A stretch of 64,000 nucleotides of DNA, taken from assembly GCF_019192965.1 (NCBI RefSeq), contig NZ_JAHTKU010000008.1, positions 124,001 to 188,000 of the forward strand, in the 5' to 3' direction. The notes beneath the pieces are model-generated. The model was not told the DNA's origin and ran no database searches. It worked only from the letters and a program-made list of their open reading frames with translations. Positions within the stretch are counted from its first letter, which is position 1; the number at the start of each line of letters is the position of its first letter. Below are positions 17,260-25,423 of the stretch, one piece after another. This stretch comes from Nocardioides daeguensis (GTDB taxonomy: Bacteria > Actinomycetota > Actinomycetes > Propionibacteriales > Nocardioidaceae). Position numbers and translations under genes: made by a program.

Positions 17260-17625
17260 TTAGCCGTGGAAGACGGCCTCGATGTTGTTGCCGTCGAGGT
17301 CACGCACGAAGGCGCCGTAGTAGCCGGGGTGGTACTCCGGCCACGGCCGCGGCTCGTGGAGCACCTCTGCACCCGCGGCGACAGCGGCGTCGTGGAAGGC
17401 GTGGACCGCGGCGACGTCGGCGGCCCTGAACGCGACGTGGACCTCACGCTGCGGAGGCATGTTGGCATAGCTGCTCAGCCAGAACGCAGGGTCGTTCTCG
17501 GTGCCGTAGCCCACCGCCACGTCGTAGTCGAGCACGCGGCCGTAGCCGAGCGGTGCGAGCACCTGGTCGTAGAAGGTCTTGGACGCGGCGAGGTCGGCGC
17601 AGTTGATGCCGAGGTGATCGATCAT
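17260..17625 (-). CDS. VOC/glyoxalase-superfamily protein
   Basis: Protein of 121 aa, two beta-alpha-beta-beta-beta modules: MIDHLGINCADLAASKTFY at the start and DLDGNNIEAVFHG at the end. Candidate metal ligands are His4, a mid-chain His and the C-terminal Glu in NIEAV. Typical of small lyase/fosfomycin-resistance/glyoxalase-like proteins. GTG 17631 is an alternative start. Probably one unit with the downstream acetyltransferase. Confidence 0.8.
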   Translation of the reverse strand: MIDHLGINCADLAASKTFYDQVLAPLGYGRVLDYDVAVGYGTENDPAFWLSSYANMPPQREVHVAFRAADVAAVHAFHDAAVAAGAEVLHEPRPWPEYHPGYYGAFVRDLDGNNIEAVFHG

Positions 17626-17706
17626 GGTCACATCGAAGCAGGCCGCGCCGACAAGGCCCGCCACCCCAGTCCTCAGGTACGACGATCCGCAGCCGATCTG
17701 GTCGGC

Positions 17707-18432
17707 ATGCAGCACACGGACGTCCAGCCCGACCTGCATCCGACGGTCCTGCAGACAGTGGCACTGACGTTGCGGCCGACCGCCGGCGAGCCGGTGGCGC
17801 TGGAGACGAAGGTGCTCGACCTCGAGCCGCAGGCCGACGGGTCCACCACGCTGGTCGTCGCCTGCCCGGTCGGTCTGGACCCCAGCGAGCACCACTTCGA
17901 CGTCACCCTGGCCTGGACCTACCCCCTCGGGCGGATGGAGTGCCCGGTGAGCACCCGTCCCGGGCGTCGGTCGTACGGCGACGTGTGGCTGCTCCGGCCG
18001 AGCTCACCGCCGGCACGGCTGCAGCAGCGGGCCTACTTCCGCGCGCGGATCTCGATGCCGGTGCTGCTGCGCTGGACGCCCGATCCGGCCGGGGCCGGAG
18101 CGCGCGGGGACGGGCCGGACGAGGCAGGCGACCCTCTCGACCCGCACGACCCGCTCGAGCCGATCGAGCTGCTCGGCGTGGTGGTCGACGTCAGCGAGGG
18201 CGGTCTGATGGCGTGCGTGCGCACGCAGCCGCCGCCGGTCGGCACCACCGTCGAGGCGACGACCCGGGTCGACGGCGACAACCTGGTCCAGGGCGCCCGC
18301 GTGGTGCGGCACGTCCGGTTCGCCAGCGGCGGGCTGGGGGTCGGTATCGCGTTCGTGGACCCCAGCGTGCACGGCGACCGGATCCGGCGGCTGGTCTTCG
18401 AGACCGAACGCCGCCGGCGCCGACGCCGCTGA
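17707..18432 (+). CDS. PilZ-domain protein (c-di-GMP receptor type)
   Basis: Protein of 241 aa. The N-terminal domain (1-100) is YcgR-like. The PilZ domain begins at residue 107 with the RxxxR motif (Arg108-Arg112 in QRAYFR) and has the D-x-S-x-x-G motif at 161-166 (DVSEGG), so both c-di-GMP-binding elements are intact. An acidic insert of about 25 residues (GDGPDEAGDPLDPHDPLEP) separates strands within PilZ. The C-terminus is a run of arginines. The process it controls is not evident from the neighbours. Confidence 0.85.
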   Translation: MQHTDVQPDLHPTVLQTVALTLRPTAGEPVALETKVLDLEPQADGSTTLVVACPVGLDPSEHHFDVTLAWTYPLGRMECPVSTRPGRRSYGDVWLLRPSSPPARLQQRAYFRARISMPVLLRWTPDPAGAGARGDGPDEAGDPLDPHDPLEPIELLGVVVDVSEGGLMACVRTQPPPVGTTVEATTRVDGDNLVQGARVVRHVRFASGGLGVGIAFVDPSVHGDRIRRLVFETERRRRRRR

Positions 18433-18434
18433 GC

Positions 18435-19422
18435 TCAGCGAACCTCGCAGTCGACCGGGTCCTTGCACTCACGCAGCGAGTGGTCCTCGATCACGGTGCC
18501 CGCGGCGTCGTAGGCGATCACCCGGGCCAGCGGACCGGGGACCTCCCCGAAGAACATCGACTCCCCGGGGACCAGGGTGCCGGCGAGGACCGTTCCCTCG
18601 ACCCGGCTGCCGTCGGCTCCGACGAAGACGGCACGCGCGACGTCGACACCGTCGAGCCCGGCGATCGCCAAGGTGCCGTCGTGCCCGTCGACCACAGCGT
18701 CGCTGGTGAAGACCTCCATCGGGGCGCCGGGCTCGAGGAACCGCTCGGTGCCCATCCCCCACTCGTAGCTCCAGCGCTCGCCCTGGCGGGTCACCACCGC
18801 CGGCCCGCAGCCGCCCGCCGCGGGACTGCTCCCCCGGCGCCTGGGCCCGGGCGCAGGCGAGGTAGCGCGGGCCGAGGTCCACGCCGATGCCGGTGAGGTC
18901 GGTCGTCCCGGTCGGGTAGCCCTCGTCCTGGCTCCCCTCGGCCTCCTCGGCCTGCTCGGTCGCGTCGTAGAGCCAGTCGGGGAAGCCCGAGCTCTCGTAG
19001 GAGGTGACCCCGGCGTAACCCTCCTCGGGCAGCTCGACCGGCTCGCCCTGGACCTCGGCCTCGAGGCCCGCGGCGAAGGACCGGGGTCCGGGCGCGGGGA
19101 TCGAGACCATCGACGGCGACACCTGCTGCGCGCCGGGGATCTCCGCGAGCGCGCGGCGGGCCAGGTCGGAGAGCCCGGCAGGACTCACCGGCCGGGGCGT
19201 CGACTCCGCGGGATCGGCGGCCCGCTGCGTCCCGCCGCTGACGGCCACGGCGACGACGGCCACGAGCGTGGCGCCGGCGACGGCGGTCCCGGCGGCGCTG
19301 ACCCGTCGCAGCCGACGGCGGCTCCGGCCCCGCCGGCGGATCACGTCCAGGTCGGGGCCCGGCCCGGTCGGGCCGTTCCCGGTCAGCAGCAGCTCCAGCT
19401 CGGCGACGGTTCGATCGCTCAC
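18435..19422 (-). pseudogene. Frameshifted sigma-factor partner (anti-sigma-like membrane protein)
   Basis: The N-terminal frame (from ATG 19422) gives a basic region, one membrane helix (about 40-60) and an exported domain reading on to ACARAQAPG. After a C-run at 18831-18835 (G-run on the coding strand) sense continues in another frame: SSPAAGGCGP, VVTRQGERWSYEW, down to a stop at 18435. One inserted or deleted base restores a protein of about 329 aa with two matching cysteines. ATG overlaps the sigma gene stop. Architecture parallels the intact protein at 39885-40691. Either a real mutation or a base-calling error. Confidence 0.7.
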
Positions 19423-19936
19423 AACGCACCCCTCAGCTCGTCGGTGTCCTCGGTGATCGACACCCGCAGCTTGGCGAGGGCGCGCGAGAGCGCGCTCTTG
19501 ACCGTGCCCGGAGCGATACCGAGCTCGGCCGCGACGGCGGCCTCGCTCAGGTCGCAGTAGTGGCGCAGCACCACCACCCGCCGCTCGCGCTCGGTGAGCC
19601 CGGCGAGCAGGCGCACGACCTGGTCGCGGTCCTCGACCGTCGTCCCGGACGTGGACCCGCCCGCGACCGGCACGACCTCCAGCGCCGCGTCGCCGACCTC
19701 GACGACCCGCTTGCGGCGCAGGCGGTCGATGTTGAGGTTGAGCAGTACGCGCCGTGCGTACGCCGGCGCGTCGCCGGCCGCACCCGGCTCCAGGAGGAGT
19801 AGGTGCGGACCAGCGCGGTCTGCGCGAGGTCCTCGGCGAGGTGGTGGTCGCCCGTCAGCAGGTAGCCGATGCGGTGCAGCCGCGGCCACGCTGTCGTCGC
19901 GAACTCGTCGAACCCGTCCTCACGCTGGTTGCGCAT
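19419..19936 (-). pseudogene. Frameshifted SigE-family ECF-type sigma factor
   Basis: From ATG 19936 the frame encodes region 2 (DEFATTAWPRLHRIGYLLTGDHHLAEDLAQTAL, ending SSWSRVR). Sense then resumes one frame over at AGDAPAYARRVLLNLNIDRLRRKR and continues through region 4 (LTERERRVVVLRHYCDLSEAAVAAELG) to 19419. The break maps to about 19775-19783. A single missing base would restore it, as alignment with the intact paralogue at 39370 (WGRVQAAESPVAYARTVLLN) shows. The adjacent partner gene is also frameshifted. If the sequence is correct, this sigma system is dead. Confidence 0.75.
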
Positions 19937-20008
19937 CGCGGCTCACTTCAGGTGTCACCCTCCCTTACGCAGGCAGGGTGGACCGGGTTCCGCGCGAGGC
20001 CGGAGATC

Positions 20009-21172
20009 TCAGAGGCGCTCGATGATGGTGACGTTGGCCTGGCCGCCGCCCTCGCACATGGTCTGCAGGCCGTAGCGGCCGCCGGTGCGCTCGAGCTCGT
20101 TGAGCAGGGTGGTCATCAGCCGGGCACCGGTCGCGCCGATCGGGTGCCCGAGGGCGATGCCGCCGCCGTTGACGTTGACCTTCTCGTGCGGCGCGCCGGT
20201 CTCCTTCATCCAGGCCAGCACGACCGAGGCGAAGGCCTCGTTGCACTCGAACAGGTCGATGTCGTCGATGGTCATCCCGGCCTTCGCGAGCGCGTGCTTG
20301 GTCGCCGGGATCGGGCCGGTGAGCATCCACACCGGGTCGTCGCCGCGCACCGAAAGGTGCACGATCCTGGCCCGCGGGGTGAGGCCGTGGTCCTTCACGG
20401 CCTGCTCGGAGGCGATGAGCATCGCCGCGGAGCCGTCGCAGATCTGCGAGGCGACACCGGCGGTGATGCGACCGCCGGGGGCGAGCGGCTCGAGGCCGGC
20501 CATCTTCTCCAGCGAGGTCTCGCGCGGACACTGGTCGGTGTCGAAGACGCTGCCGTCCTCGAGGACGTACGGCGCGATCTGGCCGGCGAACCGGCCCTCG
20601 GCGATCGCGGCCTTGGCCCGCTCGTGCGAGGCGAGCGCGAACTCCTCCATCTGCGGGCGGGACACGTCCCACTTCTCCGCGATCATCTCGGCCGAGCGGA
20701 ACTGGCTGACCTCCTGCTCGCCGTACCGCTTGATCCAGCCCGGCGACTCGGCGAACGGCGTGGTGAAGCCGTACTGCTGGCCGACCATCATCGCGGCGGA
20801 GATCGGGATGGCGCTCATGTTCTGCACGCCACCGGCGACGACGAGGTCCTGGGTACCGGACATGACGCCCTGGGCCGCGAAGTGCACGGCCTGCTGGGAC
20901 GAGCCGCACTGGCGGTCGATGGTGACGCCGGGGACGTGGTCGGGCAGGCCCGCGACGAGCCACGCCGTGCGGGCGATGTCGCCGGCCTGCGAGCCGATCG
21001 TGTCGCAGCAGCCGAGGATGACGTCGTCCACGGCACCGGCGTCGATCCCGGTCCGCTCGACGAGAGCGGCGAGCGAGTGGGCGCCGAGGTCGGCGGAGTG
21101 GACGCCGGCCAGCGCGCCGCCGCGCTTGCCCACGGCGGTGCGGACCGCGTCGACGATGTAGGCCTCAGCCAT
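20009..21172 (-). CDS. fadA6: Ring C/D thiolase FadA6
   Basis: Thiolase of 387 aa, with catalytic Cys89 in DRQCGSS, His343 in ALGHPIGATG and Cys373 in TMCEGGG. FadA6 cleaves a late methyl-oxo-octanedioyl-CoA-type product of the opened steroid rings. It is the third gene of fadE30-ipdF-fadA6, starting 32 nt after ipdF, and so is under the KstR2-type operator at 23220. Confidence 0.87.
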   Translation of the reverse strand: MAEAYIVDAVRTAVGKRGGALAGVHSADLGAHSLAALVERTGIDAGAVDDVILGCCDTIGSQAGDIARTAWLVAGLPDHVPGVTIDRQCGSSQQAVHFAAQGVMSGTQDLVVAGGVQNMSAIPISAAMMVGQQYGFTTPFAESPGWIKRYGEQEVSQFRSAEMIAEKWDVSRPQMEEFALASHERAKAAIAEGRFAGQIAPYVLEDGSVFDTDQCPRETSLEKMAGLEPLAPGGRITAGVASQICDGSAAMLIASEQAVKDHGLTPRARIVHLSVRGDDPVWMLTGPIPATKHALAKAGMTIDDIDLFECNEAFASVVLAWMKETGAPHEKVNVNGGGIALGHPIGATGARLMTTLLNELERTGGRYGLQTMCEGGGQANVTIIERL

Positions 21173-21204
21173 GACAGGACTCCTTGTGTTGGGGATGGAC
21201 GAGC

Positions 21205-22008
21205 TCAGGCGTGCTGGCTGCTGACGGAGATGACCTCACCCGTCAGGTACGACGAGTAGTCGCTCGCGAGGAAGACCATCACGTTGGCGACCTCCCACGG
21301 CGCGGCCGCCCGGCCGAACGCCTCGCGCTGCTTGAGCTCGACGAGCAGCTCGGGCGAGGTCACCTTCTCGAGGAACGGGTGCATCGCCAGCGACGGCGAG
21401 ACCGCGTTGACGCGGATGCCGTGCGGGGCGAGGTCGAGCGCCGAGCAGCGGGTCAGCGCCATCACGCCGGCCTTCGCCGCGGCGTAGTGGGCCTGGCCCT
21501 CCTGCGCGCGCCAGCCGATGACGGAGGCGTTGTTGACGATCACGCCCTTCTTGCCCGCAGCGACCAGGCGCTGGCCGACCGCTCGGGTGGCCCGCATGGT
21601 GCCGGTGAGGGTGATGTCGATGACCCGATTCCAGGTCTCGTCGGTGACCTCGAGGATCGAGTCGGTACCGCCGAGGCCGGCGTTGTTGATCATCACGTCG
21701 ACGCCGCCGAACTCCTCGGCCGCGTCGAGGAGGGCGGTGATGTCCTCCTCCTTCGTCACGTTGCAGACCAGCTGGCGGACCCGGTCGGCGCCGAACTCGG
21801 CGGCCAGCGCCTCCTCCGCCTCGGCCAGGCGCCGCTCGTGGGTATCGCTGAAGACGACCGCCTTCGCTCCCTCCTCGAGCGCCCGACGGACGACGGCCGC
21901 GCCGATCCCGGCACCGGCGGCTGCGGTCACGACGACCACCTTGCCGGCGAGCAGGTCGTGCCCCGGGACGTAGTCGGGGGTGGGCTGCTCGGGTCGCAGG
22001 GCGGTCAT
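21205..22008 (-). CDS. ipdF: SDR dehydrogenase IpdF
   Basis: Protein of 267 aa, SDR fold: cofactor loop TAAAGAGIG (about 29-37), NNAGLGG, catalytic Ser/Tyr/Lys in NNASVIG and HYAAAKAG. Matches Mtb Rv3559c (IpdF), which oxidises the 5-hydroxyl of the HIP-derived CoA ester. ATGA overlap with the fadE30 stop. Its gene order, fadE30 then ipdF, is the same as in Mtb. Confidence 0.85.
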   Translation of the reverse strand: MTALRPEQPTPDYVPGHDLLAGKVVVVTAAAGAGIGAAVVRRALEEGAKAVVFSDTHERRLAEAEEALAAEFGADRVRQLVCNVTKEEDITALLDAAEEFGGVDVMINNAGLGGTDSILEVTDETWNRVIDITLTGTMRATRAVGQRLVAAGKKGVIVNNASVIGWRAQEGQAHYAAAKAGVMALTRCSALDLAPHGIRVNAVSPSLAMHPFLEKVTSPELLVELKQREAFGRAAAPWEVANVMVFLASDYSSYLTGEVISVSSQHA

Positions 22009-23207
22009 CCGCGGGGCTCCTTCGGTAGGCCGAGCACGCGCTCGGCGAGGATGTTCTTCTGGATCTCGTCGCTGCCGCCGTAGATCGTGTCAGCACGCGA
22101 GAAGAGGAAGAGGCGCTGGTGGTCGTCGAGGTCGTACGACGACCCGCCGCGCGTCAGCAGGCCGTCGCGGCCGGCGACGTCCATGGCCACCTCACCGAGG
22201 GTGCGGTGCCAGGTGGCCCAGGCCAGCTTGAAGATCGAGCCGGCGCCACCCCCGGCGGCCGAGTCCTGGCCGCCCTCGACGAGCGCGAGCGCGCGCAGCG
22301 CGAAGCTGCGGATCACGGCGAGCTCGGTCTTGAGCGTGGCGAGCCGGTCACGCACGACCGGGTCGCCGATCGTGCCGTTCTCCCTGGCTCGCGCCACGAC
22401 GCTCTCGAGCTCGCGGGCGAAGCCGACGGTCTGGCCGAGCGTGGAGACGCCGCGCTCGAAGCCCAGCAGTCCCATCGCGACGCCCCAGCCCCTGCCGGGC
22501 TCGCCGACCACCAGGTCGGCCGACGTCCGGGCGCCGGTGAAGAACACCTCGTTGAACTCCGACCCGCCGGTGAGCTGCTCGATCGGGCGCACCTCGACCC
22601 CGTCCTGGCGCAGCGGCACCAGCAGGAAGGACAGCCCCTGGTGGCGCTGGGAGCCGGCCTCGGTGCGGGCGACCACGAAGCACCAGTCGGACAGGTGGGC
22701 CAGTGAGGTCCACACCTTCTGGCCGTCGATCACCCACTCACCGGTGGCCTCGTCGAGGCGGGCCCGGGTCTGCACGTTGGCGAGGTCGGAGCCGGCACCG
22801 GGCTCGGAGTAGCCCTGGGCCCACAGCTCGCGGACGGCGACGATCTCGGGAAGGAAGCGCTGCTGCTGCTCGGGCGTGCCGAACGCGATCAGGGTCGGAC
22901 CGAGGAGCTGCTCACCGAGGTGGTTGACCCCGGCGGGCGCCTCGGAGCGCGCGTACTCCTCGTGGAAGATCACCTGCTGCCACAGCGACAGGCCGCGGCC
23001 GCCGTGCTCGGCGGGCCAGCCGACGGCGGTCCAGCCGTGCTCGGCGAGGTGGCGGTTCCAGGCCAGGCGCTCGTCGTGCGCCTCGTGCTCCCGGCCGGGG
23101 CCGCCGAGCCCGCGCAGCGCGGCCCACTCGCCGCTCAGGTGGTCGCCGAGCCATTCCCGGATCTCGGCGCGGAACGCGCGGTCCTCAGGCCCCTCGGTGA
23201 GGTTCAT
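22005..23207 (-). CDS. fadE30: Acyl-CoA dehydrogenase FadE30
   Basis: Protein of 400 aa with ACAD features: WAQGYSEPGAGSDLAN (FAD region), GQKVWTS, and C-terminal IYGGSDEIQKNILAERVLGLP. Mtb FadE30 dehydrogenates the propionyl side chain of HIP-CoA. In the C-terminal motif the position of the MCAD-type catalytic Glu is Gly, so the base must lie elsewhere. ATG 23207 is 12 nt from the KstR2-type operator; an in-frame extension further upstream would run antisense through fadE31. Confidence 0.87.
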   Translation of the reverse strand: MNLTEGPEDRAFRAEIREWLGDHLSGEWAALRGLGGPGREHEAHDERLAWNRHLAEHGWTAVGWPAEHGGRGLSLWQQVIFHEEYARSEAPAGVNHLGEQLLGPTLIAFGTPEQQQRFLPEIVAVRELWAQGYSEPGAGSDLANVQTRARLDEATGEWVIDGQKVWTSLAHLSDWCFVVARTEAGSQRHQGLSFLLVPLRQDGVEVRPIEQLTGGSEFNEVFFTGARTSADLVVGEPGRGWGVAMGLLGFERGVSTLGQTVGFARELESVVARARENGTIGDPVVRDRLATLKTELAVIRSFALRALALVEGGQDSAAGGGAGSIFKLAWATWHRTLGEVAMDVAGRDGLLTRGGSSYDLDDHQRLFLFSRADTIYGGSDEIQKNILAERVLGLPKEPRG

Positions 23208-23219
23208 GACTGGTACTCT

Positions 23220-23237
23220 ACCAAGCAAATGCTTGGT
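23220..23237. promoter_or_regulatory. KstR2-type operator
   Basis: ACCAAGCA-AA-TGCTTGGT, identical to the site at 11122-11139. It lies in the 96-nt gap between fadE30 (minus) and fadE31 (plus), 12 nt from the fadE30 start, so repression at this one site can control both operons. Confidence 0.88.
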
Positions 23238-23303
23238 TCGGGCAGCGCCCGGGCCTACATTCGACCGTGCCGACCTCCACGCCGATGAGGAACCCGAACT
23301 GAC

Positions 23304-24485
23304 ATGGATCTCGAACTGAGCGAGTCCGAGCTGGCCTTCCAGGCCGAGGCCCGGGCCTGGCTGGCCGCCAACGTGCCGCTCGAGCCGCTGCCGTCCCTGG
23401 ACACCGCGGAGGGCTTCGTCCTGCACCAGGCCTGGGAGGCGAAGCTCGCCGCCGAGCGCTGGTCGGTCGTGTCCTGGCCGAGGGAGTACCACGGACGCGA
23501 GGCGTCCCTGGTGGAGTGGGTCGTCTTCGAGGAGGAGTACTACCGGGCCGGCGCTCCCCTGCGCGTCTCGCAGAACGGGATCTTCCTGCTCGCGCCGATC
23601 ATCTTCGAGCACGGCACCCCCGAGCAGCAGGACCGCTTCCTGCCCTCGATGGCGACCGGCGAGCGGGTCTGGGCGCAGTGCTGGAGCGAGCCCGAGGCAG
23701 GCTCCGACCTCGCCTCTCTCAAGTCGACCGCCCGTCGGGACGACGAGCGCGGCGGCTGGGTGCTCAACGGGCAGAAGATCTGGTGCTCGCGCGCGGCGCT
23801 GGCCCAGTGGGGTTTCGGCCTGTTCCGCAGCGACCCGGAGGCGCAGAAGCACGCGGGCCTGACCTACTTCCTCTTCCCGCTCGACGCCGACGGCGTGACG
23901 GTTCGCCCGATCGCGCAGCTCGACGGCGAGGAGGGCTTCGCCGAGGTCTTCTTCGACGACGTCTTCGTGCCCGACGCGGACGTGCTCGGCGCCCCGGGCG
24001 ACGGCTGGCGGGTCGCGATGAGCACCGCCGGCAACGAGCGCGGTCTCTCGCTGCGCTCCCCCGGCCGGTTCACCGCCGTCGCCGACCGCCTGCTCGCGCT
24101 GTACGACGAGGGTCTCGAGGCTCGCAAGCTCGCACCTCGACCAACGGTCGGTGACGTCGCGAAGCGCGTCGTCGACGCCTGGCTCAAGGCCGAGGCCTAC
24201 CGCCTCTACACCTGGGGAACGGTGACCAAGCTGAAGGACGGCGGTGACATCGGAGCGGCCGGCTCGGTCAACAAGGTGTGGTGGAGCGAGCTCGACGTCG
24301 CGCTCCACGAGACCGCGCTCGACCTGCTCGGCCCCGACGCCGAGCTCGAGTCACGCTGGCTCGACGGCTACACCTTTTCGCTGTCCGGGCCGATCTACGC
24401 CGGCACCAACGAGATCCAGCGCAACATCATCGCCGAGCTGATCCTCGGTCTGCCCCGCGAGCCCAAGGGAGTCCAGAAGTCATGA
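23304..24485 (+). CDS. fadE31: Acyl-CoA dehydrogenase FadE31
   Basis: ACAD protein of 393 aa: VWAQCWSEPEAGSDLAS, GQKIWCS and C-terminal IYAGTNEIQRNIIAELILGLP. First gene of fadE31-fadE32-fadE33, the set that oxidises late ring C/D CoA esters in Mtb (Rv3562-3564). A GC-rich repeat (24111-24147) reads in frame as GLEARKLAPRPT in the helical domain linker. The ATGA overlap couples it to fadE32. fadD3, which precedes fadE31 in Mtb, is absent. Confidence 0.85.
   Translation: MDLELSESELAFQAEARAWLAANVPLEPLPSLDTAEGFVLHQAWEAKLAAERWSVVSWPREYHGREASLVEWVVFEEEYYRAGAPLRVSQNGIFLLAPIIFEHGTPEQQDRFLPSMATGERVWAQCWSEPEAGSDLASLKSTARRDDERGGWVLNGQKIWCSRAALAQWGFGLFRSDPEAQKHAGLTYFLFPLDADGVTVRPIAQLDGEEGFAEVFFDDVFVPDADVLGAPGDGWRVAMSTAGNERGLSLRSPGRFTAVADRLLALYDEGLEARKLAPRPTVGDVAKRVVDAWLKAEAYRLYTWGTVTKLKDGGDIGAAGSVNKVWWSELDVALHETALDLLGPDAELESRWLDGYTFSLSGPIYAGTNEIQRNIIAELILGLPREPKGVQKS
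24111..24147 (+). repeat. GC-rich repeat read in frame within fadE31
   Basis: The sequence beginning GGTCTCGAGGCTCGC and ending CGCACCTCGACCAACGG matches the carA N-terminal repeat (reverse complement of 60546-60583) at about 32 of 38 positions with one gap. Translated as GLEARKLAPRPT. Confidence 0.6.
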
Positions 24486-25423
24486 GGTTCGAGCTCACCA
24501 CCGACCAGCAGGACTTCGCCGCCTCGCTCGACTCCCTGCTGACCGCGGCCGACGCCGTCGGCGTCGCCCGCAGCTGGGCCGCAGGTGACCACGCCGCGGG
24601 CCTGAAGCTGTGGGAGCGACTGGCCGAGCAGGGCCTGACCATGCTCGCCACCGAGGCCTCCCCCGTCGAGGTCTGCGTCGCGTTCGAGGCGCTCGGCCGC
24701 CACGCCGTGCCCGGCCCGTGGGTCGAGTCGGCTGCCTACCTGCCCGTCGCGCTCGGCGCCGAGGTCGAGGGCGTCGCCACCGTCGCGGTGCCGCCGCAGA
24801 CGCCGTACGCGCTCGACGCCGACGTCGCCGACCAGGTGTACGTCGCCGGGCCCGACGGACTGCACGAGGCCGTCGTCGGCGACCGACTGGTGTCGGTGGA
24901 CCGCACCCGCCGGCTCTTCGAGGTCACCCCGGAGGCCTCGAGGCTCGTCGCCGGCGCTCCTCGCACCTCGACCACCGGGCCGGACGCGGCGTACGACCTG
25001 GCCGTCCTCGCGACCGCCGCCCAGCTCCTGGGCGCCGGCGAGCGGGTGCTCGCCGACGCGGTGACCTACGTCAAGCAGCGCAGGCAGTTCGGCCGCGAGA
25101 TCGGCTCGTACCAGGCGGTCAAGCACAAGCTCGCCGACGTGCGGATCGCCCTCGACTTCGCGCGGCCGCTGGTCTACGGCGCCGCTCTTGCTTCCACAGG
25201 CTCAACCAGCGAGCGGGCGCGCGCGGTGTCGGCCGCCAAGGTCGCGTGCGCGGACGCGGCCTACCTCGCCTCCCGTACCGGCCTGCAGGTGCACGGCGCG
25301 ATCGGCTACACCCAGGAGTTCGACCTCAGCGTCTGGATCACCAAGATCCGCGCGCTGGTCAGCGCCTGGGGCACGCCGGCCGAGCACCGTGCCCGCATCC
25401 TCGAGACCCTCCGGAGCGCGTGA
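24482..25423 (+). CDS. fadE32: Acyl-CoA dehydrogenase family protein FadE32
   Basis: Short ACAD-fold protein of 313 aa, typical of one subunit of the heteromeric steroid ACADs (alpha2beta2). Starts MRFELTTDQQDF. It has KQRRQFGREIGSYQAVKHKLADV and C-terminal QVHGAIGYTQEFDLSVWITK. It lacks the full-length middle beta-domain motifs of FadE31. Contains an in-frame repeat at 24934-24978 (reading PRTSTTG) and a second repeat-like stretch at 25191-25216 (STGSTSER). Coupled on both sides (ATGA with fadE31, TGATG with fadE33). Confidence 0.85.
   Translation: MRFELTTDQQDFAASLDSLLTAADAVGVARSWAAGDHAAGLKLWERLAEQGLTMLATEASPVEVCVAFEALGRHAVPGPWVESAAYLPVALGAEVEGVATVAVPPQTPYALDADVADQVYVAGPDGLHEAVVGDRLVSVDRTRRLFEVTPEASRLVAGAPRTSTTGPDAAYDLAVLATAAQLLGAGERVLADAVTYVKQRRQFGREIGSYQAVKHKLADVRIALDFARPLVYGAALASTGSTSERARAVSAAKVACADAAYLASRTGLQVHGAIGYTQEFDLSVWITKIRALVSAWGTPAEHRARILETLRSA
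24934..24978 (+). repeat. GC-rich repeat read in frame within fadE32
   Basis: Shares GGCCTCGAGGCTCG and TCGCACCTCGACCACCGG with the carA and fadE31 copies, separated by about 8 extra bases. Read in a different frame from the carA start, yet its end gives the same peptide PRTSTTG / ARTSTTG. Confidence 0.55.

Noticed and set aside
18435..18797. Separate 120-aa gene starting at GTG 18797
   Set aside because: Its sequence continues the exported domain of the upstream frame with a matching cysteine just before it, so it is better explained as the frameshifted end of one gene.
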